Shown here piece by piece: positions 32,719 to 41,520 of a stretch of DNA of 49,422 nt. The stretch is from Thermoleophilia bacterium. Its GTDB lineage: Bacteria; Actinomycetota; Thermoleophilia; Gaiellales; SKUG01. The stretch lies in contig JAOPYQ010000043.1 of the NCBI GenBank assembly GCA_025964555.1, positions 1 to 49,422 on the forward strand, read 5' to 3'. The notes below the pieces were generated by a model. The model saw nothing but the letters and a program-made list of their open reading frames with translations, was not told the DNA's origin and ran no database searches. Numbering within the stretch: the first letter of the stretch is position 1; every line of letters starts with the position of its first letter. Position numbers and translations under genes: made by a program.

Positions 32719-33537
32719 ATGGCTCCCTCCCTCGCGCACCCTCGAACGCTCGACGTCGCGTCGCTCGCCGCGCCCGACATGCGCCCGCACCAGGTCGCCA
32801 AGCTCCGCTCGCTCCTGACCGCACTGGCCGGCTGCACCATGGGCCAGCGCCTGCTCGACGTCGCCGCCGACCGACACCTCGTGTTCCGCCTGGCGACGCG
32901 CAGCGAGCTCATGACGAGCCGCGGACCGTCCGGTGGCCACTACGCCAGCAGCTCCCGCAGCGTCGTGGTGAGCAGCGACGCGAGCCGCGACAGCCAGATC
33001 ACGACGATGGCGCACGAGCTCCAGCACTTCGTCGACCACATGTTCGGCTGGCAGATCGGCACCGTCCAGTCCGAGGTGCGCGCGCAGCAGACCGAGGCGC
33101 TCGTGATTCGCCAGCTGGGACTCAACGTCGGCGACTGCTGGGCACTCACCGCGTCGCACCAGTTCCGCCCGCCCGAAGCCATCGCCAACGAGGTTCGCAA
33201 CCACCCGCTCTATCGAACCTACCCCGAAGAAGGCATCCGCTTCGACGGGCGCGTGCACCCGCTGCTGGAGCTGCACGAGGTACTGCCGTCCTACGTCACG
33301 TCGCTTGGCCGCGGCTCTGACGGCATGCGCGTGGGCGCCGTCACACACATCGCGGGCACGATGTCAGTCGGTGCCGTGGCGGGCGTGACCACCGGCGGGG
33401 TGTCGCAGGCGGTGATCGCGGCGCTCGGCTCGCGCACGCCGACCTGCTGGGATCCCGAAGCCATCGCGCTCGACGACACGAACGTCGAACGCTTCCTCCA
33501 CACGCTCGATGCGCGCCGCCTGGCGATGGGAGCGTAG
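32719..33537 (+). CDS. Uncharacterised HExxH metallopeptidase-like protein
   Basis: This 272-aa protein contains MAHELQHFVDHMFG, an HExxH zinc motif near residue 98 followed by a further His. The next conserved-looking part is VQSEVRAQQTEAL, whose Glu could be the third ligand, as in gluzincins. The C terminus has a Gly-rich hydrophobic stretch (VGAVAGVTTGGVSQAVIAAL). No signal peptide is evident. I do not recognise the family. Start ATG 32719 was taken as the longest sensible frame. Confidence 0.6.
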   Translation: MAPSLAHPRTLDVASLAAPDMRPHQVAKLRSLLTALAGCTMGQRLLDVAADRHLVFRLATRSELMTSRGPSGGHYASSSRSVVVSSDASRDSQITTMAHELQHFVDHMFGWQIGTVQSEVRAQQTEALVIRQLGLNVGDCWALTASHQFRPPEAIANEVRNHPLYRTYPEEGIRFDGRVHPLLELHEVLPSYVTSLGRGSDGMRVGAVTHIAGTMSVGAVAGVTTGGVSQAVIAALGSRTPTCWDPEAIALDDTNVERFLHTLDARRLAMGA

Positions 33538-33538
33538 G

Positions 33539-35143
33539 TCAGCGGTGCGCGATGAACTGCACCAGGTCCGCCAGCAGGTCCGGCAGCTGCGTGAACGCGC
33601 TGTGGACGTGCAGCCGCTCGGTGCGCTGGTGCGGATCCTTGCCGAACGGGCCGACGTTGAGCACCGGCGCATCGAGCTCGGCCATCGCGGCGAACGGAAT
33701 CGAGTACGTGGCGCCGAAACCGGGCGTGTTGCATTCGTAGGTCGCGGAGCCGTCGAGGCCACCCGAGAAGCTGACGTAGCTCAGGTCGGAGATGCCGTTG
33801 AAGTAGTGCGACTGCACGACCTCGACGTCGAAGCGGTCGCGCGATTGCTCCTGGACCCGGGCGATGCAGGCGCGCACCAGCGCGTCGTCGGTGGAGTTGA
33901 CCGCCGGGTAATAGGGCGGTGCGAACAGCAGCACGATCGCAGGCGTGAGCTCCTGACACGCGACGAGCAGCGCCTCGACGATTCGCAGCGACTGCTCGCG
34001 CAGGTCGTCGGAGCCCTCGGCGATCGCAGCGGCCCGCAGGGCCTCGACGGTGTCCTGCCCGAGTGATTCGACAGCGTGCACCTCGAGGTCGGCGTAGCGC
34101 ATGACGCGCAGATCTCCGATCGGCTCGACGCCATCGCGCTCGCATACCGATCGGTAGCGCTGCTCGCAGCGATCGGCCGCGTCGCGCACGACCTGCTCGA
34201 AGCGGTCCATGACGTCGTCCGCGCTCTGTGACATCACGAACACGTTGTAGAGGGCGCTCGTGCGAAACGGGGTCTGGGTCGAATAGCCGTCGCGGCGGTC
34301 GTGCTGGTCGAGCGTGACCGGCACCGGGGTCGTCTCGCCGTGCACCGTCTCGCGAAACGCGTCGCTGAACTCCATCGCCTGGGTGACATGCGACGCGATG
34401 AAGCTCGATGTCAGTCCTGACATCGGCGTGCCGGCGTGCGTCTCGCGGCCGTAACAGAGCACGGATGGCATGATCTTTCCGATCGAACCGGAGTACACGT
34501 ACCGGGTCGGATCCCCGGGATACGCAGGGAACGTGGGCTCGCTGTTGAGGAACAGCACGTAGCGCAGGTCGTGCTCGTGGGCGAGGTCGCGGAGCCCCTC
34601 GACGGCGGCGCGCATGCCGGTCGAGTTGACCTCCTCGTCGGGCACGGCGAGCAGCACGAGGTTGATCGGCCACTGCTCGGCTGTCGCTCGCTCGATGAGC
34701 GCCATGTGCAGCGCGAGCCCGGCCTTCATGTCCATGGCGCCGCGACCGAACAGGTAGTCCCCGGACGCTGCATCAGCGGCAGCGTCCGGGCCGAGGTCGT
34801 CGGGGCGGTCGGCATACGCGGCCGTGAGCCGAATCGGGTCGAACGCGAGCGGCTCGCGCGACCCGTAGTCCGCCGTGTCCACGGTGTCGAAGTGACTCAT
34901 GAGGACGATCGTGTCCGCGGCGTCGGCCGCGCGATACAGCGCGCTGACCCAGGATCGTTCGTGGTCGATCGCGCCGAGCGACACCTGCTCCGGGCGATCC
35001 GCGAACCAGGGCAGGGCGCGCAGCCTGTCGGCGAGCAGTTGCGCGAAGCGCGCCTCGCCGTCAGTGCGCGTGACGCTGTCCCATCCGACCAGGTCGCACA
35101 GCAGGCCTTGGAGCAGCTCGGGGGTGTGCCAGCGTCGTTCCAC
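33539..35143 (-). CDS. M20-family peptidase, RocB-like
   Basis: This protein of about 534 aa has the M20 metal site: VLMSHFDTVDTADYG (His, Asp), DYLFGRGAMDMKAGLALHM (Asp bridge) and LLAVPDEEVNSTGM (catalytic and ligand Glu). The length and the layout with an inserted domain match RocB-type peptidases linked to arginine use in Firmicutes; that role is not shown here. GTG 35143 (VERRWHTPELLQ) is the likely start, since the frame opens at 35200 only with low-complexity residues. It is convergent with the HExxH gene, ending 1 nt away. Confidence 0.85.
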   Translation of the reverse strand: MERRWHTPELLQGLLCDLVGWDSVTRTDGEARFAQLLADRLRALPWFADRPEQVSLGAIDHERSWVSALYRAADAADTIVLMSHFDTVDTADYGSREPLAFDPIRLTAAYADRPDDLGPDAAADAASGDYLFGRGAMDMKAGLALHMALIERATAEQWPINLVLLAVPDEEVNSTGMRAAVEGLRDLAHEHDLRYVLFLNSEPTFPAYPGDPTRYVYSGSIGKIMPSVLCYGRETHAGTPMSGLTSSFIASHVTQAMEFSDAFRETVHGETTPVPVTLDQHDRRDGYSTQTPFRTSALYNVFVMSQSADDVMDRFEQVVRDAADRCEQRYRSVCERDGVEPIGDLRVMRYADLEVHAVESLGQDTVEALRAAAIAEGSDDLREQSLRIVEALLVACQELTPAIVLLFAPPYYPAVNSTDDALVRACIARVQEQSRDRFDVEVVQSHYFNGISDLSYVSFSGGLDGSATYECNTPGFGATYSIPFAAMAELDAPVLNVGPFGKDPHQRTERLHVHSAFTQLPDLLADLVQFIAHR

Positions 35144-35220
35144 CGCGGCATCCTCCCAGCCGCGCCCCCGTGCAGTCACGCCGGTGCGTGCTGTGCGCAC
35201 GATCGGGTAGGAGGCCCCCC

Positions 35221-36030
35221 ATGGGTCGTCGCATCATGCTCGGAGTGGTCCTCGCGATCGCCGTCGTCGCCTTCACGTACTTCTCCGGTGAGGAGCAGAA
35301 GGTCCCCGTCACGGGACGCACGCAGCGCGTGGCGATGAGCGACGCCCAACAGGAGCAGCTCGGCCTGCAGGTGTTCGACCAGACGCTCGCGGACGAGGGC
35401 GAGAAGGTCATCGAATCGGGCGCGCAGTACGAGCAGGTGAAGCGCGTAGCCGAGCGCCTCGCCAAGGTCGGGGCCGTCGACAAGCCGGAGTTCGAGTGGG
35501 AGTTCGCGCTGGTGGACCGGCCCGAGGTCAATGCCTTCTGCCTTCCCGGCGGCAAGATCGTCGTGTTCACCGGCCTGCTCGACGTCGCGAAGACCGACGA
35601 CCAGCTCGCCACCGTGGTCGGGCATGAGATCGCCCACGCGGTCGCCGAACACGGCGCCGAGCGCATCTTCCGCGAGGAGCTCACCAACCGCGCGGTTGCC
35701 GCGGCATCCGGGGCGTTCGCCGACGATCCCCAGCGCTTCCAGCAGGTCGCCGGCCTGCTCGGTGCAGGCGCCCAGGTCGGGCTGTCGCTGCCATGGGGCC
35801 GGGAACAGGAATCCGAGTCCGACCACATCGGGCTCATATACATGGCGCGCGCCGGCTACGACCCCAACGAGGCGATCACGTTCTGGCAGGGCATGTCCAA
35901 GGCATCGAAGGGCCAGGAGCCGCCCGAGTACCTGTCGACCCACCCGTCGCACGGCACACGCGTGCAGCAGATCCGCGGCTGGCTGCCCGAGGCCCAGCGC
36001 GAGCGCAGGCAGCACGACGAAGTCGCCTGA
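35221..36030 (+). CDS. M48-family zinc metalloprotease, membrane-anchored
   Basis: This 269-aa protein has one N-terminal signal or anchor helix (MLGVVLAIAVVAFTYF), then the peptidase domain. The zinc motif is VVGHEIAHAVAEHGAER, with the third ligand in QESESDHIGLIYMARAGYDP. FCLPGGKIVVFTGLL is typical of the Oma1/BepA/LoiP group, which processes or degrades misfolded envelope proteins. ATG 35221 has AGGAGG seven bases upstream. It is divergent from the RocB-like gene. Confidence 0.88.
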   Translation: MGRRIMLGVVLAIAVVAFTYFSGEEQKVPVTGRTQRVAMSDAQQEQLGLQVFDQTLADEGEKVIESGAQYEQVKRVAERLAKVGAVDKPEFEWEFALVDRPEVNAFCLPGGKIVVFTGLLDVAKTDDQLATVVGHEIAHAVAEHGAERIFREELTNRAVAAASGAFADDPQRFQQVAGLLGAGAQVGLSLPWGREQESESDHIGLIYMARAGYDPNEAITFWQGMSKASKGQEPPEYLSTHPSHGTRVQQIRGWLPEAQRERRQHDEVA

Positions 36031-36083
36031 TCGGCCTCGGCCCGACTGGCTCAGGCGACGAGGCGCACGCCGGGGTGCAGCGG

Positions 36084-37001
36084 TCAGAAACGGTCCGGCA
36101 TGAACTGGTACGTGCCGTTGGCGACGCGGTCGGCGTCATCGGAGAATGGCAGCATCATCGCGCCGCCGTGGGGTCGAACGACGTCGATGAGCTGCGCGTC
36201 CATCCATTCCGCACGGACGAGCTCGCGCAGGGGGTGTCCCTCAGGGGCGCCGGTCGCCAAGCGCGTCAGCGACCCCTCCGAACCGCCAGCGACCATGTCG
36301 CGGGCTGCGTGCACGACGTGCCACGCGGCGTCGATGTCGACGGCCTGCAATTCCACGAACGCCGCAGTTCCGGGGAGATCGTTCTGTACGTTGGTCCGCG
36401 CATCGAGGCCTGTACCACGCCACGCCCAGCCGACGATCGCGCCGTCGCGTTCCACGATCGACACGTCGGACGGATCGAGCATCGACCACGTACGCACGTC
36501 ACCTGTACGGGAGATGGCGCCCACCGTCCCCGATGCGATCTGCTCGTAGAGGTCGGCGACGATCGCACGGTCCTCATCCGTCATCGCTCGCGCACGCCCG
36601 CGAGAGCCATCAGGTGACGCAGCGCGTTCGGCTCGGCCGCACGCGACCTCGAACGTCACCCAGCGCTCGTCGCCACAGCTCTTCCAGCCGAACGGCTCGT
36701 AGAACCCATCGATGCCGTAGAGCAGCGAGCCGGCCGCGTCGCCGGAGCGCATCCGTTCGATCGCGACGTCGAGCAGCTCGCTCGCGAGTCCGCGGCCGCG
36801 ATAGGCCTCGAGCGTGGCGACGTTACCGATCCCGTCGATGCGTTCGGTACCGCCGTGGCCGTCGTACAGCTCGAGCCGATCGATCGTGAGCGCCGTCGCG
36901 TCGCGAGAGAATCCACCGGCGTGGTCGACGAGCGCCAGCCTCACCCGGCCGTGTGCTTCCTCGCGCTCGACGAGCGCAAGCCCCGCCACCGTCCTCGTCA
37001 C
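36084..37001 (-). CDS. GNAT-family N-acetyltransferase
   Basis: This 305-aa protein has the acetyl-CoA binding loop in IGNVATLEAYRGRGLASELL (Q/R-x-x-G-x-G/A pattern) and YGIDGFYEPFGWKSCGDERW. The C-terminal half has a second, weaker GNAT-like or sterol-carrier-like region, as in Eis-type enzymes. GTG 37001 overlaps the stop of the upstream PH-like gene (GTGA), so the pair is coupled. The substrate is unknown. Confidence 0.75.
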   Translation of the reverse strand: MTRTVAGLALVEREEAHGRVRLALVDHAGGFSRDATALTIDRLELYDGHGGTERIDGIGNVATLEAYRGRGLASELLDVAIERMRSGDAAGSLLYGIDGFYEPFGWKSCGDERWVTFEVACGRAERAASPDGSRGRARAMTDEDRAIVADLYEQIASGTVGAISRTGDVRTWSMLDPSDVSIVERDGAIVGWAWRGTGLDARTNVQNDLPGTAAFVELQAVDIDAAWHVVHAARDMVAGGSEGSLTRLATGAPEGHPLRELVRAEWMDAQLIDVVRPHGGAMMLPFSDDADRVANGTYQFMPDRF

Positions 37002-37546
37002 GCGGCGGCCTGCTGCCGATCCCAGGACTTGTACGTGTCGAGCAGGCCGCTGAAGCGACGCACGAGCATCGGCTCGCCGCCGATCTTGACGCGGCGCTCG
37101 ACCGTCGCCCGAAGCAGTCGCGCCATGAGCAGGTCCTCGTCGCGCCACGAGTTGAGCGGCACCCAGACCTCGTTGCCGGATTCGTCCTCCAGGCGCAGGA
37201 TGAGCTCGAAGCGGTTGCGCTTGCTGCCGCTGCCGGACTTCGCGTGTACGTCGGCGATGGCGAGCGACCTGAGGTCGACGATGGGTCCACGGCCGGTGAG
37301 GGTCCTGATGTAGAAGCCGCCGTGCCGGACCTCGGCGAACGAGAATGCGTACCAGGCCAGGAACACGAGCGGGGCGAGCGCGGCGATCCCCATCGCGATG
37401 AGCGGCAGCGCATGCATCTGGTCGTGCAGGAACGACTTCACCGACGGCACGACGAGCAGCGCCACGAGCCCGATCAGGCTCAGCACACAGAGCGCCACCA
37501 TGGGCAGCGGGACGGATGAGAGTCGATAGCGGGTGCGGAAAACCAT
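36998..37546 (-). CDS. Two-helix membrane protein with a PH-like domain
   Basis: This 182-aa protein has helices at about 15-33 (MVALCVLSLIGLVALLVV) and 46-67. A beta-rich domain follows (IVDLRSLAIADVHAKSG, RNRFELILRLEDESGNEVWV) that looks like a bacterial PH domain. It shares a four-base overlap with the GNAT gene. The function is unknown. Confidence 0.65.
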   Translation of the reverse strand: MVFRTRYRLSSVPLPMVALCVLSLIGLVALLVVPSVKSFLHDQMHALPLIAMGIAALAPLVFLAWYAFSFAEVRHGGFYIRTLTGRGPIVDLRSLAIADVHAKSGSGSKRNRFELILRLEDESGNEVWVPLNSWRDEDLLMARLLRATVERRVKIGGEPMLVRRFSGLLDTYKSWDRQQAAA

Positions 37547-37664
37547 GGGTGCTGCGACGATCCGCGCGCGTGGGCCGCGAGGGGATCATCGAGTGCGTTC
37601 ATCGGTCGAACGAGTCGAGACCTGAAGACCCGCATCCCCCAAACCTGCACCCATCACGACGAGC

Positions 37665-38897
37665 ATGGGACACGCGTCCGGCCGCACGGGGCCGTGGCGC
37701 CGCTGGAGGCGCATGCGCGACCCGATGCGAGCCGACGAACGGATGATGCGAGCCGTATCTCACCAGAGCCCTGCCACGGCATCCGAAGCCGAGCTTCGGC
37801 GTCGTCGTGCCCGCGTGGTGCGAGGTGGCGGCGAGGGCGAAGCGGAGGACGAGAACCCCACGCGCCATCGCGAAGGCGTGGATGCCGAGCGGCCACCGCG
37901 CCCGCTGGGTGTCGCATCCGGCGCAGCGTGGGAGCCGCGCAACCCGACGCGTTCGTTCATCGGCCATTCGCTCACGTACAACTTCCTCGAGAAGCTCGAG
38001 GCCGCGCCGTGGCTGCAGGACATCGCGGTGTCCGCGTACAAGGTGCTGTCGCCGCTGTTTCGCGGCAAGGACGTGCCGACGCCCGCGGACGTGCCCGACG
38101 AGCCGGGGTCGTGGAGGCTCGCGGCGATCGGCGACTATGGCGCCGGCACCACGCACCTGAACAAGGTGGCGGCGAACCTCGCGCGCTCGGGTGCGCGACT
38201 CGTGATCACGGCGGGTGACAACACCTACCCCACCGGGCGCTGGCAGGACTACCAGAAGAACTGGGAACCGGCGATCGGCTCGATCGCGCGCACGCGCAAC
38301 TTCATGCCGGCGCTCGGCAACCACGACATGTACAAGGACGACCTGCGTCCGTACTTCGGGCACTTCCCGCACCTCAAGGGCAACGCCTACTACACCTTCA
38401 CCGAGAAGAACGCGCAGTTCTACGCGCTCGACGGCGACCAGGACATCCGGCCCGGCAGCTCGCAGTACCGGTGGCTGGACCAGGAACTCAAGCGGTCGAA
38501 GCAGCCATGGAAGGTGCTCTACCTGCACTACCCGCTCTTCGGCTCGTCCTCCAAGGGCAACGAGATCGCCGACGCGGTGCAGCCGCTCGCTGAGAAGTAC
38601 GGCGTGCAGCTCGTCGTGGCCGGCCACGAGCACAACTACCTCCGCTCCAAGCCGATCCGCGGCGTGGTGCACGTGCTCACCGGCGGCGGGGGCCAGCGTG
38701 TCTACCCGTTCATGGACAAGCTGCCGGACCACCTGGCGATGCGCCGCGCGCTGTACCACCACCTCGAGATCGCCGTGGGCGCCTCGAAGATGGTCGTGCG
38801 CGCGATCGACGAGGACGGCCAGCGCTTCGACACCGTCGAGATTCCCGTGGATGCGGTGGCGAAGGCCCGCAGCGGGGCGCGAGGCGTGCAGACCTGA
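37665..38897 (+). CDS. Calcineurin-like metallophosphoesterase
   Basis: The catalytic domain from about residue 150 has all metal motifs in order: AIGDYGAG, TAGDNTYPTG, ALGNHDMY, LYLHYPLFG and VAGHEHNYLR. That is the purple-acid-phosphatase-like group. The first 90 residues are Arg-rich low complexity, so the true start may lie downstream of ATG 37665, for example near ATG 37716 or later. No signal peptide is clear. The substrate is unknown. Confidence 0.85.
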   Translation: MGHASGRTGPWRRWRRMRDPMRADERMMRAVSHQSPATASEAELRRRRARVVRGGGEGEAEDENPTRHREGVDAERPPRPLGVASGAAWEPRNPTRSFIGHSLTYNFLEKLEAAPWLQDIAVSAYKVLSPLFRGKDVPTPADVPDEPGSWRLAAIGDYGAGTTHLNKVAANLARSGARLVITAGDNTYPTGRWQDYQKNWEPAIGSIARTRNFMPALGNHDMYKDDLRPYFGHFPHLKGNAYYTFTEKNAQFYALDGDQDIRPGSSQYRWLDQELKRSKQPWKVLYLHYPLFGSSSKGNEIADAVQPLAEKYGVQLVVAGHEHNYLRSKPIRGVVHVLTGGGGQRVYPFMDKLPDHLAMRRALYHHLEIAVGASKMVVRAIDEDGQRFDTVEIPVDAVAKARSGARGVQT

Positions 38898-38909
38898 CGC
38901 CGAGCGGGC

Positions 38910-39431
38910 ATGCCCTCGGGCATGTCACTCGCACCGACCATCCTGCTCGTCCTGGCCGGCATCCTGGCGATCCTGCTCCTGCGGTCCGTCAAGACCGTGC
39001 GGCCGGGCACCGTGGCGATCATCGAACGGCTCGGCCGGTTCAGTCGCGTCGCGCAGCCGGGCACGCACCTGCTCGTGCCGGTCGTCGACAACCTCCGGAC
39101 GATCGTGCCGATGGATGAACGCCTGGTCGTGCTCGAAGACGAGCCGCTCGTGACGGACGACAACTTCGTCCTGCTCGCTGACGTGCAGATCGCGGTCGTC
39201 ATCGAGGATCCCGTGCGCGCGACCTACGAGGTGGCCGATGCCGCCGATGCCGTGCGTCAGCTCGCAGTCGCGACGCTGCGGGCACAGGTGGGGTCGGTCA
39301 ACGCCGAGGACGCGCTCGCTCGCGACCGGGGCATCGTCGCGGCGCTGTTGCCGGTCGTGGGTGCGGGAGCCGCGACGTGGGGGATGCGGCTCGTCTCCGT
39401 CGACGGATCGTTCTCGCGCCAACCCGGTTAG
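38910..39431 (+). CDS. Short SPFH/Band-7 protein lacking the helical tail
   Basis: This 173-aa protein has an N-terminal membrane helix (TILLVLAGILAILLLRSV) and an SPFH domain (VRPGTVAIIERLGRFSRVAQ, HLLVPVVDNL). It ends soon after MRLVSVDG. It resembles the next gene over its whole length but lacks the coiled AEAE-type tail and the C-terminal part. ATG 38922 is an alternative start. It is probably a truncated paralogue or a partner in a mixed ring. Confidence 0.75.
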   Translation: MPSGMSLAPTILLVLAGILAILLLRSVKTVRPGTVAIIERLGRFSRVAQPGTHLLVPVVDNLRTIVPMDERLVVLEDEPLVTDDNFVLLADVQIAVVIEDPVRATYEVADAADAVRQLAVATLRAQVGSVNAEDALARDRGIVAALLPVVGAGAATWGMRLVSVDGSFSRQPG

Positions 39432-39493
39432 GCGCGACCACGCAGCGGGCAGAGCGCTCCCGAACCCCCGGATCCCCCAAGGACGGCAACTTC

Positions 39494-40423
39494 GTGACCA
39501 TCGGCCTGTTTTTCGCACTCGCATTCGCGATCGTCATCGCGATCATCCTGCTCCGCTCCGTACGGATGGTGAGCCAGGCACAGGTGCAGATCGTCGAGCG
39601 CCTCGGCAAGTACCAGCGCACCCTCGATCCGGGCCTGCACCTGCTCGTGCCGATCATCGACAACGTGAAGGCGACCATCGACATGCGCGAGCAGGTCGTC
39701 ACGTTCCCTCCGCAGCCCGTCATCACGCGCGACAACGTGACCGTCTCGATCGACTCGGTGCTCTACTACACGGTCACCGATCCGGTCCGCGCCACCTACC
39801 AGGTCGCGCAGCTCATCTCGGCGGTCGAGCAGCTGACGATCACCACGATGCGAAACGTGATCGGATCGCTGTCCCTCGACGAAGCGCTCACGAGCCGCGA
39901 CAAGATCAACGCCGACCTGCGCATCGTGCTCGACGAGGCGACCGAGGCATGGGGCCTGCGCGTCGGACGCATCGAGGTCAAGGCGATCGATCCGCCCATG
40001 AGCATCCAGGAGGCCATGGAAAAGCAGATGCGCGCGGAGCGAGACAAGCGCGCCAGCATCCTCAACGCCGAAGGCTTCAAGCAGAGCTCGATCCTCACGG
40101 CCGAGGGCGAGAAGCAGTCCGCGATCCTTCGCGCCGAGGCGGAGCAGCAGGCGAACGTCCTCACCGCCCAGGGCGAGAAGGAAGCGCAGATCCTGCGCGC
40201 CGACGGTGAGGCGAAGGCGATCGAGCTGGTGTTCGGGGCGATCCACGCGGGCCGCCCGACGCCGGACCTGCTCGCCTACCAGTACCTCAAGGAGACGCTG
40301 CCGAAGGTGGCCGACGGCCAGTCGATGAAGCTCATGATCGTGCCGGCCGAGGCGCAGGCTGCGCTGGGGGCCGCGACGGCGATCGGTGGCGGCTTCAACA
40401 CCGGCCAGAGCCTGGGTGCCTGA
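39494..40423 (+). CDS. SPFH/Band-7 membrane protein (QmcA/HflK-like)
   Basis: This 309-aa protein has one N-terminal helix (FALAFAIVIAIILL), an SPFH domain (VSQAQVQIVERLGKYQRTLD, GLHLLVPIIDNVKAT) and a helical tail with repeated AEGEKQS/AEAEQQA/AQGEKEA units. It is a complete member of the group that forms large membrane rings around proteases or in rafts. GTG 39494 was chosen for the helix at the N terminus. NfeD follows 1 nt after the stop, the classic SPFH-NfeD pair. Confidence 0.9.
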   Translation: MTIGLFFALAFAIVIAIILLRSVRMVSQAQVQIVERLGKYQRTLDPGLHLLVPIIDNVKATIDMREQVVTFPPQPVITRDNVTVSIDSVLYYTVTDPVRATYQVAQLISAVEQLTITTMRNVIGSLSLDEALTSRDKINADLRIVLDEATEAWGLRVGRIEVKAIDPPMSIQEAMEKQMRAERDKRASILNAEGFKQSSILTAEGEKQSAILRAEAEQQANVLTAQGEKEAQILRADGEAKAIELVFGAIHAGRPTPDLLAYQYLKETLPKVADGQSMKLMIVPAEAQAALGAATAIGGGFNTGQSLGA

Positions 40424-40424
40424 C

Positions 40425-40883
40425 ATGGAGTCGTACGTCATCCTCTGGATCGCCGTCGCCGCGGGATTCATCATCCTCGAAGTCGTGACGATGGCGTTCG
40501 TCGCGATGTACTTCGCGGTGGGCGCGGGTGCCGCAGCGCTCGTGGCGGGGCTCGACGGTGGGCTCACGTGGCAGCTGCTCGCGTTCGCGGCGACGGGCGT
40601 GGTGCTCATGCTGCTCACGCGACCGCTGCTCAAGGGCAAGCTCGAGTCCCCGAACATCGCGACCAACGTCGACCGGATGACCGGCAAGGGCGGCATCGTG
40701 ACGATCGCGATCGACAACGACGCGAACACGGGTCAGATCCGAGTTGGCACCGAGTACTGGACCGCTCGCGTCGCCGAGGGCGCGCCCGAGCAGGTCATTC
40801 CCGTGGACGCGCGCGTGACGGTGCAGACCGTCGAGGGCGTCACCGCCCGCGTGCTGCCCCGTGTCGAGACACCGATCGCCTGA
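40425..40883 (+). CDS. NfeD-like membrane protein
   Basis: This 152-aa protein has three N-terminal helices (VILWIAVAAGFIILEVVTM to WQLLAFAATGVVLMLL). They are followed by an OB-fold domain (IRVGTEYWTARVAEGAPEQV, VTVQTVEGVTARV), which is the short NfeD form. It partners the upstream SPFH protein. ATG 40425 follows the SPFH stop by one base. Its last 44 bases overlap the convergent gene at 40840. Confidence 0.85.
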   Translation: MESYVILWIAVAAGFIILEVVTMAFVAMYFAVGAGAAALVAGLDGGLTWQLLAFAATGVVLMLLTRPLLKGKLESPNIATNVDRMTGKGGIVTIAIDNDANTGQIRVGTEYWTARVAEGAPEQVIPVDARVTVQTVEGVTARVLPRVETPIA

Positions 40884-41124
40884 GTCGGATCGCCTCGCGC
40901 AGCGCGAAGCCGGCGAACACGAGCACCGGAAGCAGCAGCCAGCTCCACGCGCCGCCGAGACCGGCGAACGGCAGCAGCACCACGACGACCACGAACCCGA
41001 TCATGATGCGGCGCAGGTGCGCGCGCTGCTGCGCCGCGACCTCGGCAGGCGGCTCCGCGGGCAGCTCGACGGAGTTCACGTCGGCGCGAAGGTCGTCTCC
41101 CTCCCCTGGCGTGTGGAAGTTCAT
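40840..41124 (-). CDS. Small two-span membrane protein
   Basis: This 94-aa protein has an acidic N terminus (NFHTPGEGDDLRADVNSVEL), two close helices (IMIGFVVVVVLLPFAGLG, WSWLLLPVLVFAGFAL) and a basic tail. ATG 41124 overlaps the upstream stop as ATGA. The 3' end overlaps nfeD on the other strand. No family is recognised. Confidence 0.55.
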   Translation of the reverse strand: MNFHTPGEGDDLRADVNSVELPAEPPAEVAAQQRAHLRRIMIGFVVVVVLLPFAGLGGAWSWLLLPVLVFAGFALREAIRLRRSVSRHGAARGR

Positions 41125-41372
41125 CGCGTGAACCACCACACGAGCGCGGCCGCGATCGCGACCTCGACGGCGACGAGCACCATGTAGAGGCGATAGCGCG
41201 ACGCGCGGGTCGCCACGATGCGCTCGGAGCCGGTGAATGCGTACTGCAGGACCCACATGAGCAGCGGGAACGTCAGGACGGCGAGCACGATGTCGACCGG
41301 GCCGATGTCCCAGTCGCGGGATTCATCCACGTCGATCGGTGTGCCCTGCCTGCCGTCACGCGCGTCTTCCAT
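41121..41372 (-). CDS. Small two-span membrane protein, first of a pair
   Basis: This 83-aa protein begins with an acidic MEDARDGRQGTPIDVDES and has two helices (VDIVLAVLTFPLLMWVL and YRLYMVLVAVEVAIAAALVW). The stop is shared with the start of the next small membrane gene. The pair may form a small membrane complex. A 148-bp gap before the divergent RTX-like gene holds their promoters, which I could not pick out. Confidence 0.55.
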   Translation of the reverse strand: MEDARDGRQGTPIDVDESRDWDIGPVDIVLAVLTFPLLMWVLQYAFTGSERIVATRASRYRLYMVLVAVEVAIAAALVWWFTR

Positions 41373-41520
41373 GCTGGGATGCTATCGCGGGCGGCGCGCC
41401 GGAATGCGCCGGGTGCAAGTCGACCGGAACCTCCGGACGGTCGCATTTCGAGATCACGTGCGGCGCTGCCGGTGTCGTAGGTTCCGACGAGCACCCCCGC
41501 GCGCGACCGGAGATCCAGCC

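Noticed and set aside
36998..37589. GNAT protein extended to a 501-aa frame opening at 37589
   Set aside because: The upstream part overlaps the PH-like membrane gene in another frame and is Arg/Ala-rich; GTG 37001 with a GTGA overlap is the better start.
38215..39153. 312-codon Thr/Arg/Ser-rich frame across the phosphoesterase and SPFH genes
   Set aside because: Low-complexity composition and full overlap with two well-supported genes in another frame.
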